From an uncultured Clostridium sp. (GTDB lineage: Bacteria > Bacillota > Clostridia > TANB77 > CAG-508), in contig CATLUC010000002.1 of NCBI GenBank assembly GCA_950059165.1, positions 1,971 to 50,842 of the forward strand: a stretch of DNA of 48,872 bases, given 5' to 3'. Of the stretch, positions 27,083-35,961 are shown piece after piece (position 1 is the first letter of the stretch; every line of letters begins with the position of its first letter). Below the pieces are notes generated by a model. It was given only the letters and a program-made list of their open reading frames with translations. It searched no databases and was not told the DNA's origin. The position numbers and the translations under genes are program-made.

Positions 27083-27967
27083 TTAGTTCTCTATAGACTT
27101 TATAATTTCCTCTAAATCTTGCTTAGAAAATTGATATTTTTGATTACAGAAATGGCATACAAGTTCTGCCTTTTCATCTTGTTCTATAATGTTTTTAAGT
27201 TCTTCTTTCCCTATTGATACTAGAGCTCTTGCCATGTTTTCCTTAGAACAATCACATTGATAAATTGGTGTGATATTTTCTTCTAATATTTGAACATTTT
27301 CGTCTCCTGTTACTTTTTTAGCAATTTCTTCTAGAGATAGTCCCTTGTCTAGCATTTTTGACATAGCACCTGCCTCAAAAATCGCTTTTTCAACTTTTGC
27401 TATTTCCTCTTCTGTTGCATCTGGCATTGGGTTTATTAAATACCCTCCTGCTGATTTTACTCCATTTTTATCTACTAATACTCCTAATGCTACTGCTGAA
27501 TTTCTTTGCTCTGAATTTACAAAATAGTTTGCAAAATCATCTGCAATTTCTCCTGATGTTAAAGGTGAAATTCCTATATATGGGTCTTTTAAACCTATAT
27601 CTTTTATTACATTAATATATCCTTCATAACCTACAGCTTTGCTTACATCCAGTTTTCCAAACTCATTTAAAGGTAGGTCTATTTGAGGATTTACAACATA
27701 ACCTTTTACTCTTGGAAAATTATTTGTTGTTGCTACCATCATTTCAATCGGTCCATTTCCTTTTATTTGTACAGTTAATTTGTCTTTTACACTTTTCATT
27801 TCTATTCCCATAATTGCAGTTATTGTTAGCATTCTTCCAAATGCTGCTGTTACTACTGGACTTAGGTCATGTGTATTTCTTGCCTTTTCTACTAAGTTTG
27901 TTGTGTTACTACATATAACTGATATTTTACCATTATATGCTAAACATTTAATAATTTTATCTTGCAT
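27083..27967 (-). CDS. hslO: 33 kDa redox-regulated chaperone Hsp33
   Basis: Holdase chaperone switched on by oxidation. 294 residues with the substrate-binding N-terminal domain (ARNTHDLSPVVTAAFGRML; SGEIADDFANYFVNSEQ) and the C-terminal zinc switch YQCDCSKENMARAL with HFCNQKY (CxC and CxxC, four Cys). Confidence 0.94.
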   Translation of the reverse strand: MQDKIIKCLAYNGKISVICSNTTNLVEKARNTHDLSPVVTAAFGRMLTITAIMGIEMKSVKDKLTVQIKGNGPIEMMVATTNNFPRVKGYVVNPQIDLPLNEFGKLDVSKAVGYEGYINVIKDIGLKDPYIGISPLTSGEIADDFANYFVNSEQRNSAVALGVLVDKNGVKSAGGYLINPMPDATEEEIAKVEKAIFEAGAMSKMLDKGLSLEEIAKKVTGDENVQILEENITPIYQCDCSKENMARALVSIGKEELKNIIEQDEKAELVCHFCNQKYQFSKQDLEEIIKSIEN

Positions 27968-27982
27968 AGTAATTGTTCTCCT

Positions 27983-28813
27983 TTAATTAAAACTGTTTGG
28001 TTCCATATCAGAACCTGCAAAAAATTCCATATTGTTAATAGTATTCATATCTTCTTTATTTATTTCAAAATCAAATAGTTCTAGGTTTTGCCTCATTCTA
28101 TCTTCATTTTCAGATTTTGGCAGTGGTATTACTTCATTTTGTAAACACCATTTTAAACAAAGTTGTGCAGTTGATTTATTATATTTTTTTGCTATGTTTT
28201 GCAAAGTCTCATTTTGTAACATTTTTCCTTTTCCTAATGGTGCCCATGCTTCTACAACTATGTTTTTTTCTTTGCAAAAATCTATTGTTTCTTTTCGTAT
28301 TAGACCTGGATGAAATTCAATTTGATTAACTGATGGTTGTATTTCGCATTCATCTAAAATAATTTCTAAATGATGTTTTAAAAAATTGGAAACTCCTATA
28401 TTTTTGGCTTTTCCCTCTTTATATATTTTTTCTAATGCTTTCCATGTATCTACATTTAACTTTTTATCATTATTTTTAGGCCAATGTATTAAAAACAAGT
28501 CTATATATTCTAATTGTAAATTCTTTAATGAATTTTCGAATGATTTTAGAGTACTTTCATATCCCATAGAATCTTTCCAAACTTTACTTGTAATAAATAG
28601 CTCTTCTCTATTTATATTACTTGATTTTATGGCTTGTCCGATTTCTATTTCATTTTTATAAGCTGAAGCTGTATCTATATGTCTGTAACCCACTTGTATT
28701 GCCTTTTTTATTACCTCTATACATTCATTACCAATTACCAAAGAAGTACCAAATCCTATACTTGGGATATAATTTCTAGTACACAGTTTTATTTTCTGCT
28801 CGTTATATGCCAT
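27983..28813 (-). CDS. Aldo/keto reductase
   Basis: NAD(P)H-dependent carbonyl reductase, 276 residues, TIM barrel. Catalytic tetrad visible: Asp in IDTASAYKNE, Tyr in the same motif, Lys in ITSKVWKDS and His in LIHWPKNND. The cofactor motif IPLPKSENEDRM is near the C-terminus. The substrate cannot be told. Two bases separate its ATG from the stop of the upstream glycosyltransferase gene, suggesting co-transcription. ATC|GGA is read normally. Confidence 0.9.
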   Translation of the reverse strand: MAYNEQKIKLCTRNYIPSIGFGTSLVIGNECIEVIKKAIQVGYRHIDTASAYKNEIEIGQAIKSSNINREELFITSKVWKDSMGYESTLKSFENSLKNLQLEYIDLFLIHWPKNNDKKLNVDTWKALEKIYKEGKAKNIGVSNFLKHHLEIILDECEIQPSVNQIEFHPGLIRKETIDFCKEKNIVVEAWAPLGKGKMLQNETLQNIAKKYNKSTAQLCLKWCLQNEVIPLPKSENEDRMRQNLELFDFEINKEDMNTINNMEFFAGSDMEPNSFN

Positions 28814-28814
28814 T

Positions 28815-29952
28815 CTATTTTCCCCTTACTTCATCATATACATTTAATAATTTATCTAATAGCATTTCTTGTGAATAATTATTTTTAGCATACATTTGTA
28901 AATATTCTTTATCAAATTTCACTTCTTCTTTTAATACTTTTTCAATTTCTGTTGATAATTCTTCTACATTTTCTTTTTCTACTAATATTCCAACATCTTT
29001 TGTTACAAAATCTAGCATACCACCTTGTCTTGTTGCAATAACTGGTGTTCCACAAGCAATTGCTTCTAATGCAACAAGTCCAAAAGCTTCTTCCCTTGAT
29101 GGTACAACACAAACATCAGAAATATTATATATTTTTCTTAAATTCTCATGATCTTGATTTCCTACAAATACTACATTTTTTAATCCTAATTTTTCTTTCA
29201 ATTGGTTAAGTTCTTCATATGCATCGCCTTGTCCAACTATAAGTGTTAGTATATTATCCTTTTCATATATTTTTGCACTATTTAATAATACATCTATTCC
29301 TTTGTTATAGTTTAATCTTCCTACTAAGCAAATGATTTTATCATATTTTTTGTTAATATTAAAGCTGTCTAAAACTTCTTCTTTGTTGCATTTCTCTCTA
29401 TAAAAGACTTCCGGATTGTACCCATTTGGTATTGTAATTATTTTATCTATTATTTTTTTACATTCTTTTGCTGCTTGATTTGCCTGTTTATGAAATTTAT
29501 CGCTTTCACAATATTCTGTTATATCTGGTCCATGACTTGTTATAACAACTGGTATATTATACTGTGTTGCAATACTTGAGTTAACCCATATGTGTCCGTG
29601 AATGAATAACATCTGGCTTAAATTCATGTATTTCTTCTTCTATTGCTTTTCTAAAAGCTTGTTCATATTGTTCCACTTGTAACTCATTCATGTTTCTAAA
29701 TAGAAAGCTACTTCTTGTATGAGCATCCATACATGGAAAATTGAAGTCTAGTTGTCCTTCAATTTTTTCTTCTCTTGTGAAAAATACTGGATGAATTTTT
29801 ACATTATCAATTTTAATTATTTTTGTGGTATTTTCTGGTATTATAATACATACATCATGACCTTTTTGTTCTAAACTTTTTGCAATATTTGTTACATATA
29901 CTCCACTTCCTGATCCTACTAGTGGAAATTGATTTACTAATAATATTTTCAA
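28815..29952 (-). CDS. Family 4 glycosyltransferase, one CGG +1 site
   Basis: 378 residues after the shift at residue 119. GT-B fold: the N-terminal donor-independent half begins ILLVNQFPLVGSGSGVYVTN, and the C-terminal half has VGRLNYNKGIDVLL and the E-x7-E motif PSREEAFGLVALEAIACGTP. Recoding joins FKPDVIHS to GHIWVNSSIA, the usual DVIHxH region between the two halves. Without it the two halves are separate. The acceptor is unknown; a role in glycolipid or surface glycan synthesis is inferred. Confidence 0.9.
29596..29598 (-). other. CGG +1 recoding site in glycosyltransferase (residue 119)
   Basis: Skipping C in CAT TCA CGG ACA gives TCA GGA CAC ATA TGG, joining the two halves. Confidence 0.9.
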
Positions 29953-30067
29953 CTTTTTCGCCTCTTTTTCTATATTTTTACAGCAGTTAAATTATACCAC
30001 GTTTACATTTTTTTTGTCAATTTACAAATCTTAAAATTTTCTTTATTTCATGCAACTTATATAAAAA

Positions 30068-30091
30068 GAAGCTACATAATTTGTAGCCTCT
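30068..30091 (-). terminator. Terminator after wecA-rubredoxin fusion
   Basis: GAGGCTACA/TGTAGCTTC stem with TTTTTAT behind it on the minus strand. Confidence 0.75.
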
Positions 30092-30103
30092 TATTGATGT
30101 ATT

Positions 30104-31340
30104 TCAAACATATCTTTTCCGTTCCCCACAAACTGGACAGACCCAATTTTTAGGCAAATCTTCAAAAGCTGTTCCTGGCGCTATTCCTGCCTTTTCATTA
30201 CCTGACTTAGGGTTGTATATATATTTACATTGAACACACTCATATCTTTGACTTTCCACCTTTTCTGCCTGAAAGTTTTTATATCCTAAACCTAAAGCCA
30301 CAATTACCATTAATAAAAATGATAATGCTTTCCATATTCCACTTTCTAGCATAATAATTGCAAACATTCCGAAAAGTTGCTGCAATTCCATATAAAATTA
30401 GAACTGCTTGTTTTTGACTAAACCCTCTTGCAACAATTAAGTGATGTAAATGCCCTTTGTCTGCTTTGAATATAGCTTTTATCGATTTACCTTTTATTAA
30501 TCTTCTAATAATTGCCCAAATGGTATCAAATATTGGTAATCCTAAAGCTAATAATGGCAATACTATAACTACTGCTGTATAGGTTTTTGCAACTCCTAAT
30601 ATTGATATAATAGATAGTGAAAATCCTAAAAAGTTTGAGCCAGTATCTCCTATAAAAGTTTTTGCTGGTGCAAAATTAAATGGCAAAAATCCTACTAGGG
30701 CACCTGCTAGGGCTGTGATTAATAAAATAGAGATAAGTGGTGAGCTGTTAAGCAAAAAAATTATTAATAAAGATACTGCTGATATTACTGAAATTCCTGC
30801 TGATAATCCATCTAACCCGTCCATTAAATTAATTGCATTTGTTACACCTACAATCCAACCTATTGTTAAAATAATTGAAAATGCTTCTTTTAGCTCTTCA
30901 GTATGAAGAAAAGCTGGTGTTATTTCATTGATTCTTACTCCAAATGACACTGCAATGATGGCTGCTAATGTTTGTCCTGCTAATTTTACAATTGGCTTTA
31001 TTGTAATAATATCATCTACTATACAAAAACACGATATTACTATTATTCCTAAAAACATACCTAGTAATTTCATACCATATTGTTCTATTCCAAATAAGTC
31101 TATTTTATGTTCTAGGTTCATTACAATTAATAAATAGATAACAGCTACTAAAAACCCTAATATAACTGCTGGTCCTCCAAATTTAGGCATGGCTCTTTTA
31201 TGCATTCTTCTTTGGTCTTTTGGTACATCTACAGCTCCTACTTTTCGTGCTAATTTTATTGTATATGGTGTTGCCATAAAAGTTACAATAAATGCTAATA
31301 GAAAAGCAATTGCTATATCGCCCCACATATTTCCCAACAT
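30104..31340 (-). CDS. Undecaprenyl-phosphate sugar-1-P transferase (WecA/TagO-like) fused to rubredoxin, one CGG +1 site
   Basis: Residues 1-340 form a polytopic PNPT enzyme that loads a sugar phosphate on undecaprenyl phosphate. Motifs: YTIKLARKVGAVDVPKDQRR, FIVDD-type CIVDDIITIKP, AINLMDGLDGLSAG, FIGDTGSNFLGF and the cytoplasmic GHLHHL loop. At residue 324, CGG is skipped and the frame enters a last helix plus a 45-residue rubredoxin domain (YECVQCKYIYNP; WVCPVCGERK) with two CxxC iron sites. The total of 411 residues has whole-codon length only with the shift. Unrecoded, the enzyme ends soon after and rubredoxin would need its own start, for which a weak in-frame ATG exists. Confidence 0.85.
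30369..30371 (-). other. CGG +1 recoding site in wecA-rubredoxin (residue 324)
   Basis: Skipping C in ACT TTT CGG AAT gives TTT GGA ATG TTT GCA and continues through a membrane helix into rubredoxin. Confidence 0.8.
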
Positions 31341-31352
31341 AAATTTTGCCTC

Positions 31353-31799
31353 CTATTTCATGTTTTCCTTTTCTATTTCCTCTATTATTTTTATTCTTTC
31401 TTCATGTCTTCCACCCTCAAATTCTGTCGCAAGCCACATTCTTAAAATGCAAATTGCTTCATTTACTGTTACTGTGTCTGCTCCTATTGCTAAAATATTT
31501 CCATTATTGTGTAATTTTGAATATTTAGCAGTAAATTCATCATGACAAAGTGTACATCTAATTCCTTTAAATTTGTTTGCAGATATACACATACCAATTC
31601 CTGAACGACATATTAATATTCCTTGTTCACACTCGCCTGATTGTACTTGTTTTGCAACTTCTTTTGCAATGTTTGGATAGTCTACCCTTTCTTCACTAAT
31701 ACAACCTAAGTCTTTATATTGAATTTCTTTTTCGTCTAAATATTTTTTTATCTCTTCTTTTAATTTGTAACCACCATGGTCACTTCCAATTGCTATCAT
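31353..31799 (-). CDS. rpiB: Ribose-5-phosphate isomerase B
   Basis: Interconverts ribose-5-P and ribulose-5-P. 148 residues; starts IAIGSDHGGYKLKEEI, has the active-site loop ICRSGIGMCISANKFKGIR (the phosphate-binding loop and nearby Cys) and HDEFTAKYSKLHNNGN. It precedes the wecA-like gene by 12 bases on the minus strand. Confidence 0.93.
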   Translation of the reverse strand: MIAIGSDHGGYKLKEEIKKYLDEKEIQYKDLGCISEERVDYPNIAKEVAKQVQSGECEQGILICRSGIGMCISANKFKGIRCTLCHDEFTAKYSKLHNNGNILAIGADTVTVNEAICILRMWLATEFEGGRHEERIKIIEEIEKENMK

Positions 31800-31912
31800 A
31801 TCTTTTACTCCTTTTATACAAAATTTATTAATGTTTTTTCCTTTATGTTTGTGATTTCCTATTCATAATATCACAAAATTTTGGCTATTACAATAATTAT
31901 TTGCAATTTTGC

Positions 31913-31941
31913 TTGCTTTTTACAAGAAAATATGTTAGAAT
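31913..31941 (+). promoter_or_regulatory. rpsT promoter
   Basis: TTGCTT at 31913-31918 and TAGAAT at 31936-31941 with a 17-base spacer, 48 bases before the rpsT ATG. Confidence 0.6.
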
Positions 31942-31988
31942 ATCATATGTTATAGTGTAATATAGACTAAGAGGAGGTGCCTAAGAGA

Positions 31989-32255
31989 ATGCCAAATATT
32001 AAATCAGCCAAAAAAAGAGTTAAAGTAATTGAGAAAAAAACTTTAAGAAATAATATGATAAAGTCTGGATATAAAACAGCTGTTAAAAAGTTTGAAGAGG
32101 CTATTGCAAGTGGAAATATTGAAGAAGCTAAAACATTATTGTCTGAAGCTACTAAAAAAATCGACCAAGCTTGCACAAAAGGTGTTATTGTAAAAAACAC
32201 AGCAGCTAGAAAAAAATCTAACTTATCTAAAAAATTAAATGCAGCTATGGCTTAA
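31989..32255 (+). CDS. rpsT: 30S ribosomal protein S20
   Basis: 88-residue basic helical protein, MPNIKSAKKRVKVIEKKTLR. ATG 31989 is chosen; an upstream GTG overlaps the GGAGG ribosome site (31972-31976). Alone between its own promoter and terminator, as usual for rpsT. Confidence 0.95.
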   Translation: MPNIKSAKKRVKVIEKKTLRNNMIKSGYKTAVKKFEEAIASGNIEEAKTLLSEATKKIDQACTKGVIVKNTAARKKSNLSKKLNAAMA

Positions 32256-32289
32256 AACTATAATAAAAATTATGCATAGTTTTTATTAA

Positions 32290-32317
32290 AAAACTCACTT
32301 TGAAGTGGGTTTTTTTG
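32290..32317 (+). terminator. rpsT terminator
   Basis: AACTCACTT/AAGTGGGTT stem with TG loop and seven T residues. Confidence 0.85.
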
Positions 32318-32346
32318 TTGACAATAAATGTAAATCGTTGTAAAAT
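32318..32346 (+). promoter_or_regulatory. Promoter of the DUF2442 gene
   Basis: Consensus TTGACA (32318-32323), 17-base spacer, TAAAAT (32341-32346). Confidence 0.75.
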
Positions 32347-32409
32347 AATTATGTAATGCTTATAATGAAGATGGAGAATTAATAAAAATTAAAGGATTGG
32401 AGTGATCTT

Positions 32410-32646
32410 ATGAACCCAAAAGCTATAGATGTAAAAGTTTTAGACAATTACGAATTAGAGATATTATTTGACAATTCTGAAAAAAGAAAATTTGATGTAA
32501 AACCATATTTTAAGTTTAAACAATTTAAGAGTTTGGAAAATATAGAAATGTTCCAAACGGTTAAAATATCTGGTTTATCCATTGAATGGAAAAATGGTGC
32601 TGATATTTGTCCAGATGAATTATATAATAATAGTAAATCACTTTAA
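32410..32646 (+). CDS. DUF2442 family protein
   Basis: 78 residues: AIDVKVLDNYELEILFDN, FDVKPYF, and the C-terminal LSIEWKNGADICPDELY are family features. These small proteins often occur as part of toxin-antitoxin-like or mobile pairs, but no DUF4160 partner is next to it here. It has its own promoter and a ribosome site (GGATTGGAG). Confidence 0.8.
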   Translation: MNPKAIDVKVLDNYELEILFDNSEKRKFDVKPYFKFKQFKSLENIEMFQTVKISGLSIEWKNGADICPDELYNNSKSL

Positions 32647-32687
32647 AAGCTCTTTATAATGTATTTTTTTGTTAGTAACAATTTCCA

Positions 32688-32716
32688 TTGTTTTTTAGTA
32701 TATTTCATGTTACTAT
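32688..32716 (+). promoter_or_regulatory. Possible promoter of the 32750 gene
   Basis: TTGTTT at 32688-32693, 17-base spacer, TACTAT at 32711-32716. Confidence 0.45.
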
Positions 32717-32749
32717 TAATTTATGATAAATTTATTTTAGAGGTGGAAT

Positions 32750-33001
32750 ATGTTAAAAAAAGTATTAGATAATTTTAAGAATTTAGATAAATTAACCTAT
32801 AAAATCATGAACTATGGTTTAAAATTTTGCTTTGTTGTTTGTATCTTGTCTGTATTAATTTTACTTACATATAACTTAGCTTTTGCTTCCCCTTTTATGT
32901 TTTACATAGGCATAAATTTATTTAAAATAAGTCTTATCTTTGGAATAGAGTTTGTGGTTTGTGGTTTTATTGTTGATGGAATAAAAAAGCAATTGATTTA
33001 A
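32750..33001 (+). CDS. Small membrane protein of unknown function
   Basis: 83 residues with two hydrophobic helices (about 25-47 and 50-76), short Lys-rich ends, and AGAGGTGG directly upstream of the ATG. I do not recognise a family. Confidence 0.55.
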   Translation: MLKKVLDNFKNLDKLTYKIMNYGLKFCFVVCILSVLILLTYNLAFASPFMFYIGINLFKISLIFGIEFVVCGFIVDGIKKQLI

Positions 33002-33012
33002 TTGCTTTTTTT
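32983..33012. terminator. Bidirectional terminator
   Basis: AAAAAAGCAATT/AATTGCTTTTTT stem between convergent genes, overlapping the end of the small membrane protein gene. Confidence 0.8.
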
Positions 33013-34209
33013 CACTTTAATAAAAAATCTATTATATTTATTACTTCTATCCCCTCAATTTGTTTATTTTTTACTCTATCCATTGTTAGAATAACTTTTT
33101 TGTAATTATCTTTTATATCTAGCAAAGAATTTTTTTCTCGTTCTTCAACCTTTTCATCTAATATACTTCTTGTCACTTGATAATATATTCTTTCATTAGG
33201 CTTAATTGCAATAAAATCTATTTCTAAATCGTTATACTTTCCTACATAAACTTCATATCCGTCTGCGAAGTAATTCTATATATATTAAATTTTCTAAGCT
33301 ACTTCCACTATCATAAGACGAAAGTCCATCTACAATATTTTTTAGACCATTATCTACAAAATAATATTTTCCTTGTGTTTTTAATAGTTGCTTCCCTTTT
33401 AATTCATATCTTGGAACTCTATATATAAAATAAGCATTCTCAATCATTTTTAAATATGAATCAACAGTTTCATTTGTAACTGTACTACCATTTTTACGCA
33501 TAAATTCTGATATATTATTTGACGTAGTTAAATTTCCTATACATGATGCCATATATTTTATTAAGTTATCTAAAAAAACAATGTCTTTTATTTTGTTTCT
33601 ACCTATCACATCTTTTTTTAAAACAACTTCCTTAATATCTGTTAAGTAATTGATAATTAAATCTTCATTATCATTCATATTAACAAGCATAGGCATTCCA
33701 CCAAATTTTAAATATTTATCAAATTTATCATATTTATCTTCGCCTTCTTTAAATGGATATTCTTCTATAAATTCTTTAAATGAAAATGGATATATTTTTA
33801 TTGTTAAAACTCTGCCTGCAAGCAGTGTTGTTAATTCACTTGACAAAAGATATGCATTTGAACCTGTTATATAAATATCACAGTCTATATCAACTAAAAG
33901 TGAATTTACAGCTTTTTCCCAGGCTTCTACATTTTGAACTTCATCTAACAAAATATAATTTTTGCCTTCTGAAATATTTTCTTTAATATAATTATATAAG
34001 TCTTTATAGTCTTTTATATCATACCATTTGGCACTTTCAAAATTCATATATATAATGTTTTTATCTAGAATTTTTTGAGAGATTAAATATTCTCGATATT
34101 GCAATAATAAAGTACTTTTTCCACTTCTTCTTACTCCTGTTATTACTTTTATTAAATTTAAGTCTTTGCTTTCCACTAATTGATTTAAATAATATTCTCT
34201 TTTTAACAT
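33012..34209 (-). CDS. AAA_14/DUF4143 ATPase, one CGG +1 site
   Basis: 398 residues after recoding, the normal family length. Residues 1-150 form the P-loop ATPase with Walker A TGVRRSGKSTLLLQ and Walker B ILLDEVQNVE; residues about 180-398 form DUF4143, a PD-(D/E)xK-like domain. The shift at residue 317 joins ENLIYIELLRR to GYEVYVGKYNDLEIDFIA, which contains the nuclease-like LEIDFIA strand. This fold is widespread in anaerobes; its function is unsettled. The unrecoded form ends at the joint. Confidence 0.9.
33259..33261 (-). other. CGG +1 recoding site in AAA/DUF4143 gene (residue 317)
   Basis: Frame 0 reads CGC AGA CGG ATA TGA. Skipping C gives AGA GGA TAT GAA, the conserved RGYEVYV strand. 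Note that CGC and AGA just before it are read normally as Arg. Confidence 0.9.
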
Positions 34210-34277
34210 ACCTATCCTCCATAAAAATGTATATTAAATACTTTTATTTTATTTTACAATACTATTTAATTTTTGTC

Positions 34278-34305
34278 AAGTTTTACGGTTGTAACCGTAA
34301 AACTT
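34278..34305. terminator. Hairpin terminator after the 35506 gene
   Basis: AAGTTTTACGGTT/AACCGTAAAACTT perfect stem, T-rich on both sides. Confidence 0.7.
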
Positions 34306-34343
34306 TTGAATTTATTATTTTTTACGGATATGTATGTGGTTGT

Positions 34344-34547
34344 TTATTTATAATATAAGTCAAGTAAAGCAGTAACAGTTTGTTCTGGAGTCATAGGTGT
34401 TTCCGGGTTATTTATGTAAATTGCCCCGTATGGATTTCTAGTTGATTTAATATTAGAATGACGCAACTCATAAAATTTATAATAATTAGAATATGGGTAA
34501 ACAGTTTCGTAACCTGGTCTTACTGTATAATCCCCATTATTCCCTAA
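34344..34547 (-). pseudogene. In-frame continuation beyond an amber stop
   Basis: 67 open codons with normal composition (TVRPGYETVYPYSNYYKFYE, TPEQTVTALLDLYYK) in the post-shift frame of the prepilin-like gene, without its own start or ribosome site. It probably represents the original C-terminus cut off by TAG 34548-34550. Confidence 0.5.
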
Positions 34548-35506
34548 CTATGTTGTTGTTAATCCGATCTTTTTTTGCTGCAATAATAATAAAATTTTGC
34601 CAACCCGTATCATATGCAAAAGCTATTAGACAATTGCAGGTTTTATTAGGAGTAAGAGTCCAAGACCCACCATAAATATTGCTTAATTCAGCTGCTACAA
34701 CACCTGAATTGATAGTTTTACAATATGTTGCATTATAACACTTTGTTTTTCCAACTTTTGTTACTGGATTTTGAATTTCATTTCCAGTATTATCTCTTAC
34801 CTTTACTTCTACTGTACATTGTACTCCTGTAAAATCTCCATATATATTGTCAAACTTATATGTTGTATCTGTTGTCCATTTAGACCATTCTCCACCATTT
34901 AATCTATAACTATATCCTGCAATTCCACTTTCTGAATCAGTTTCAGTTTCCTTAAAATCCTCTGATTTTGTTACTGTTACTGTCATTGATTTTTTTCCCT
35001 CTACCAAATTAGCTACTTCTAATACTTTTGGAGGATTTTTATCTATCTTTGTTATTTTTCCGACTTGCTACAGCACTTACTAAGTCATTACTTACATATA
35101 GATCCTTTATTATGCAATTATTTACTACTGTAATTTCTCCTGTATATACTATACCATTATCAATTCCTGGTTCACTTCCATCTATTGTATATTTTGTAGT
35201 ACATTTTTCTTTAGTAGTAATTGTTACTTTTTTTCCCTCTTTACCTGCCCAATTATCTTTGTTTTCTATTGTTATTACTGGTATCTCATTAGACATTATT
35301 AACATTATATTTTCCATTTGACTTAGTTTCTCTTCCTCATCTAATTGAGCTTCCTCAGTATTTTCTTTCGCCTTTTTAGCCTTGCTTAGAATTCCATTTT
35401 CACCTGTTAGTGTTGCAATAGTTATCCCTGCCAAAATTAGCAAAATTATAATTGTTATAACAAGTACAATCAAAGTTATTCCTTTGTTTAATTTAGTACT
35501 TTTCAT
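34548..35506 (-). CDS. Prepilin-like surface protein, one clear and one possible CGG +1 site
   Basis: The leader and helix GITLIVLVITIIILLILAG and TLTGENGILSKAKKAKE match the window's other prepilin-like proteins. A shift at residue 149 joins VSAVAS to GKITKIDKNPPKVLEVANL and an Ig-like middle region (GIAGYSYRLNGGEWSKW). At residue 314 another in-phase CGG occurs. If recoded, the protein ends DGLTTT at TAG 34548 (318 residues). In that same frame, beyond the TAG, a well-formed 67-codon stretch continues to TAA at 34344 (LGNNGDYTVRPGYETVYPY...), which suggests a premature amber stop in an originally longer protein. Unrecoded, it runs to a TAA at 34537. Confidence 0.7.
34564..34566 (-). other. 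Possible CGG +1 site (residue 314), ambiguous
   Basis: GAT CGG ATT lies in phase. Skipping C enters the frame of the downstream 67-codon stretch but meets TAG five codons later. Confidence 0.5.
35060..35062 (-). other. CGG +1 recoding site in prepilin-like gene (residue 149)
   Basis: Skipping C in GCA AGT CGG AAA gives AGT GGA AAA ATA ACA and joins the two long open frames. Confidence 0.85.
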
Positions 35507-35563
35507 TAGTTCATTCCTCCAATTCCATTTTTATAAAAACATTATACAGTAATTTTAAGGTAT

Positions 35564-35591
35564 TTGCAAGTATCTTATTTATAAGTATATT
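35564..35591 (+). promoter_or_regulatory. Possible promoter of the 35622 gene
   Basis: TTGCAA at 35564-35569, 16-base spacer, TATATT at 35586-35591. Confidence 0.45.
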
Positions 35592-35621
35592 TTATATTAA
35601 AATTTTAGTAGAGGTGGTATT

Positions 35622-35828
35622 ATGCTAAGTTTTAACATTGAAAAATTATTGAAGAAAAATGGAAAATCTAAATATTGGCTTTGCCAACAAATGAATATTA
35701 CAACAAGAAACTTAAATAGAATTATTCGTGGAGAAACAACTTCAATTTCTTTTAAATACTTAGAAGATTTGTGTAAATATTTAGAGTGTTCTATAAGTGA
35801 ACTTATAAATATCGAAAATCAAAAATAG
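35622..35828 (+). CDS. Small Cro/CI-type helix-turn-helix protein
   Basis: 68 residues, a single HTH domain (KSKYWLCQQMNITTRNLNRI; FKYLEDLCKYLECSISELI), typical of small Cro-like regulators. AGAGGTGG precedes the ATG. It is divergent from the prepilin-like gene at 35506, paralleling the HTH gene beside the 20279 prepilin gene. Confidence 0.8.
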   Translation: MLSFNIEKLLKKNGKSKYWLCQQMNITTRNLNRIIRGETTSISFKYLEDLCKYLECSISELINIENQK

Positions 35829-35844
35829 GTTTAACTAACATAAA

Positions 35845-35878
35845 AATATCGCAAAGGAAAAACATCCTATGCGATATT
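35845..35878. repeat. Hairpin of the GTCCCC family, first of three
   Basis: AATATCGC/GCGATATT outer stem with AGGA/TCCT inner pairing. Same layout as 7608-7641 with a degenerate core. Confidence 0.55.
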
Positions 35879-35882
35879 ACAA

Positions 35883-35913
35883 ATAGGATTTTGGGGCCGT
35901 CCCCAAATCCTAT
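35883..35913. repeat. Hairpin of the GTCCCC family, second of three
   Basis: ATAGGATTTTGGGG/CCCCAAATCCTAT stem with CCGT loop. Near copy of 20781-20809. Confidence 0.7.
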
Positions 35914-35927
35914 AAAATTTACATAAA

Positions 35928-35961
35928 AATGTCGCAAGGGAAACGTCCTGGGCGCGACATT
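35928..35961 (-). terminator. gatB terminator, hairpin of the GTCCCC family, third of three
   Basis: AATGTCGC/GCGACATT stem with AGGACGTTTCCC inside, followed by TTTTTAT on the minus strand and overlapping the gatB stop. Near copy of the ftsZ terminator. Confidence 0.75.

Noticed and set aside
30104..30391. Rubredoxin as a separate gene
   Set aside because: Its in-frame ATG lies inside the last helix of the transferase with no clear ribosome site; the CGG rule joins it to the enzyme. Partial independent initiation cannot be excluded.
34538..34550. +1 skipping at AGG (GTT AGG GAA) as the route into the 67-codon continuation
   Set aside because: AGG is read as Arg in conserved places such as the L11 motif TARSMG and the Cas9 bridge helix, so AGG is not a general shift codon. 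It remains formally possible only here.
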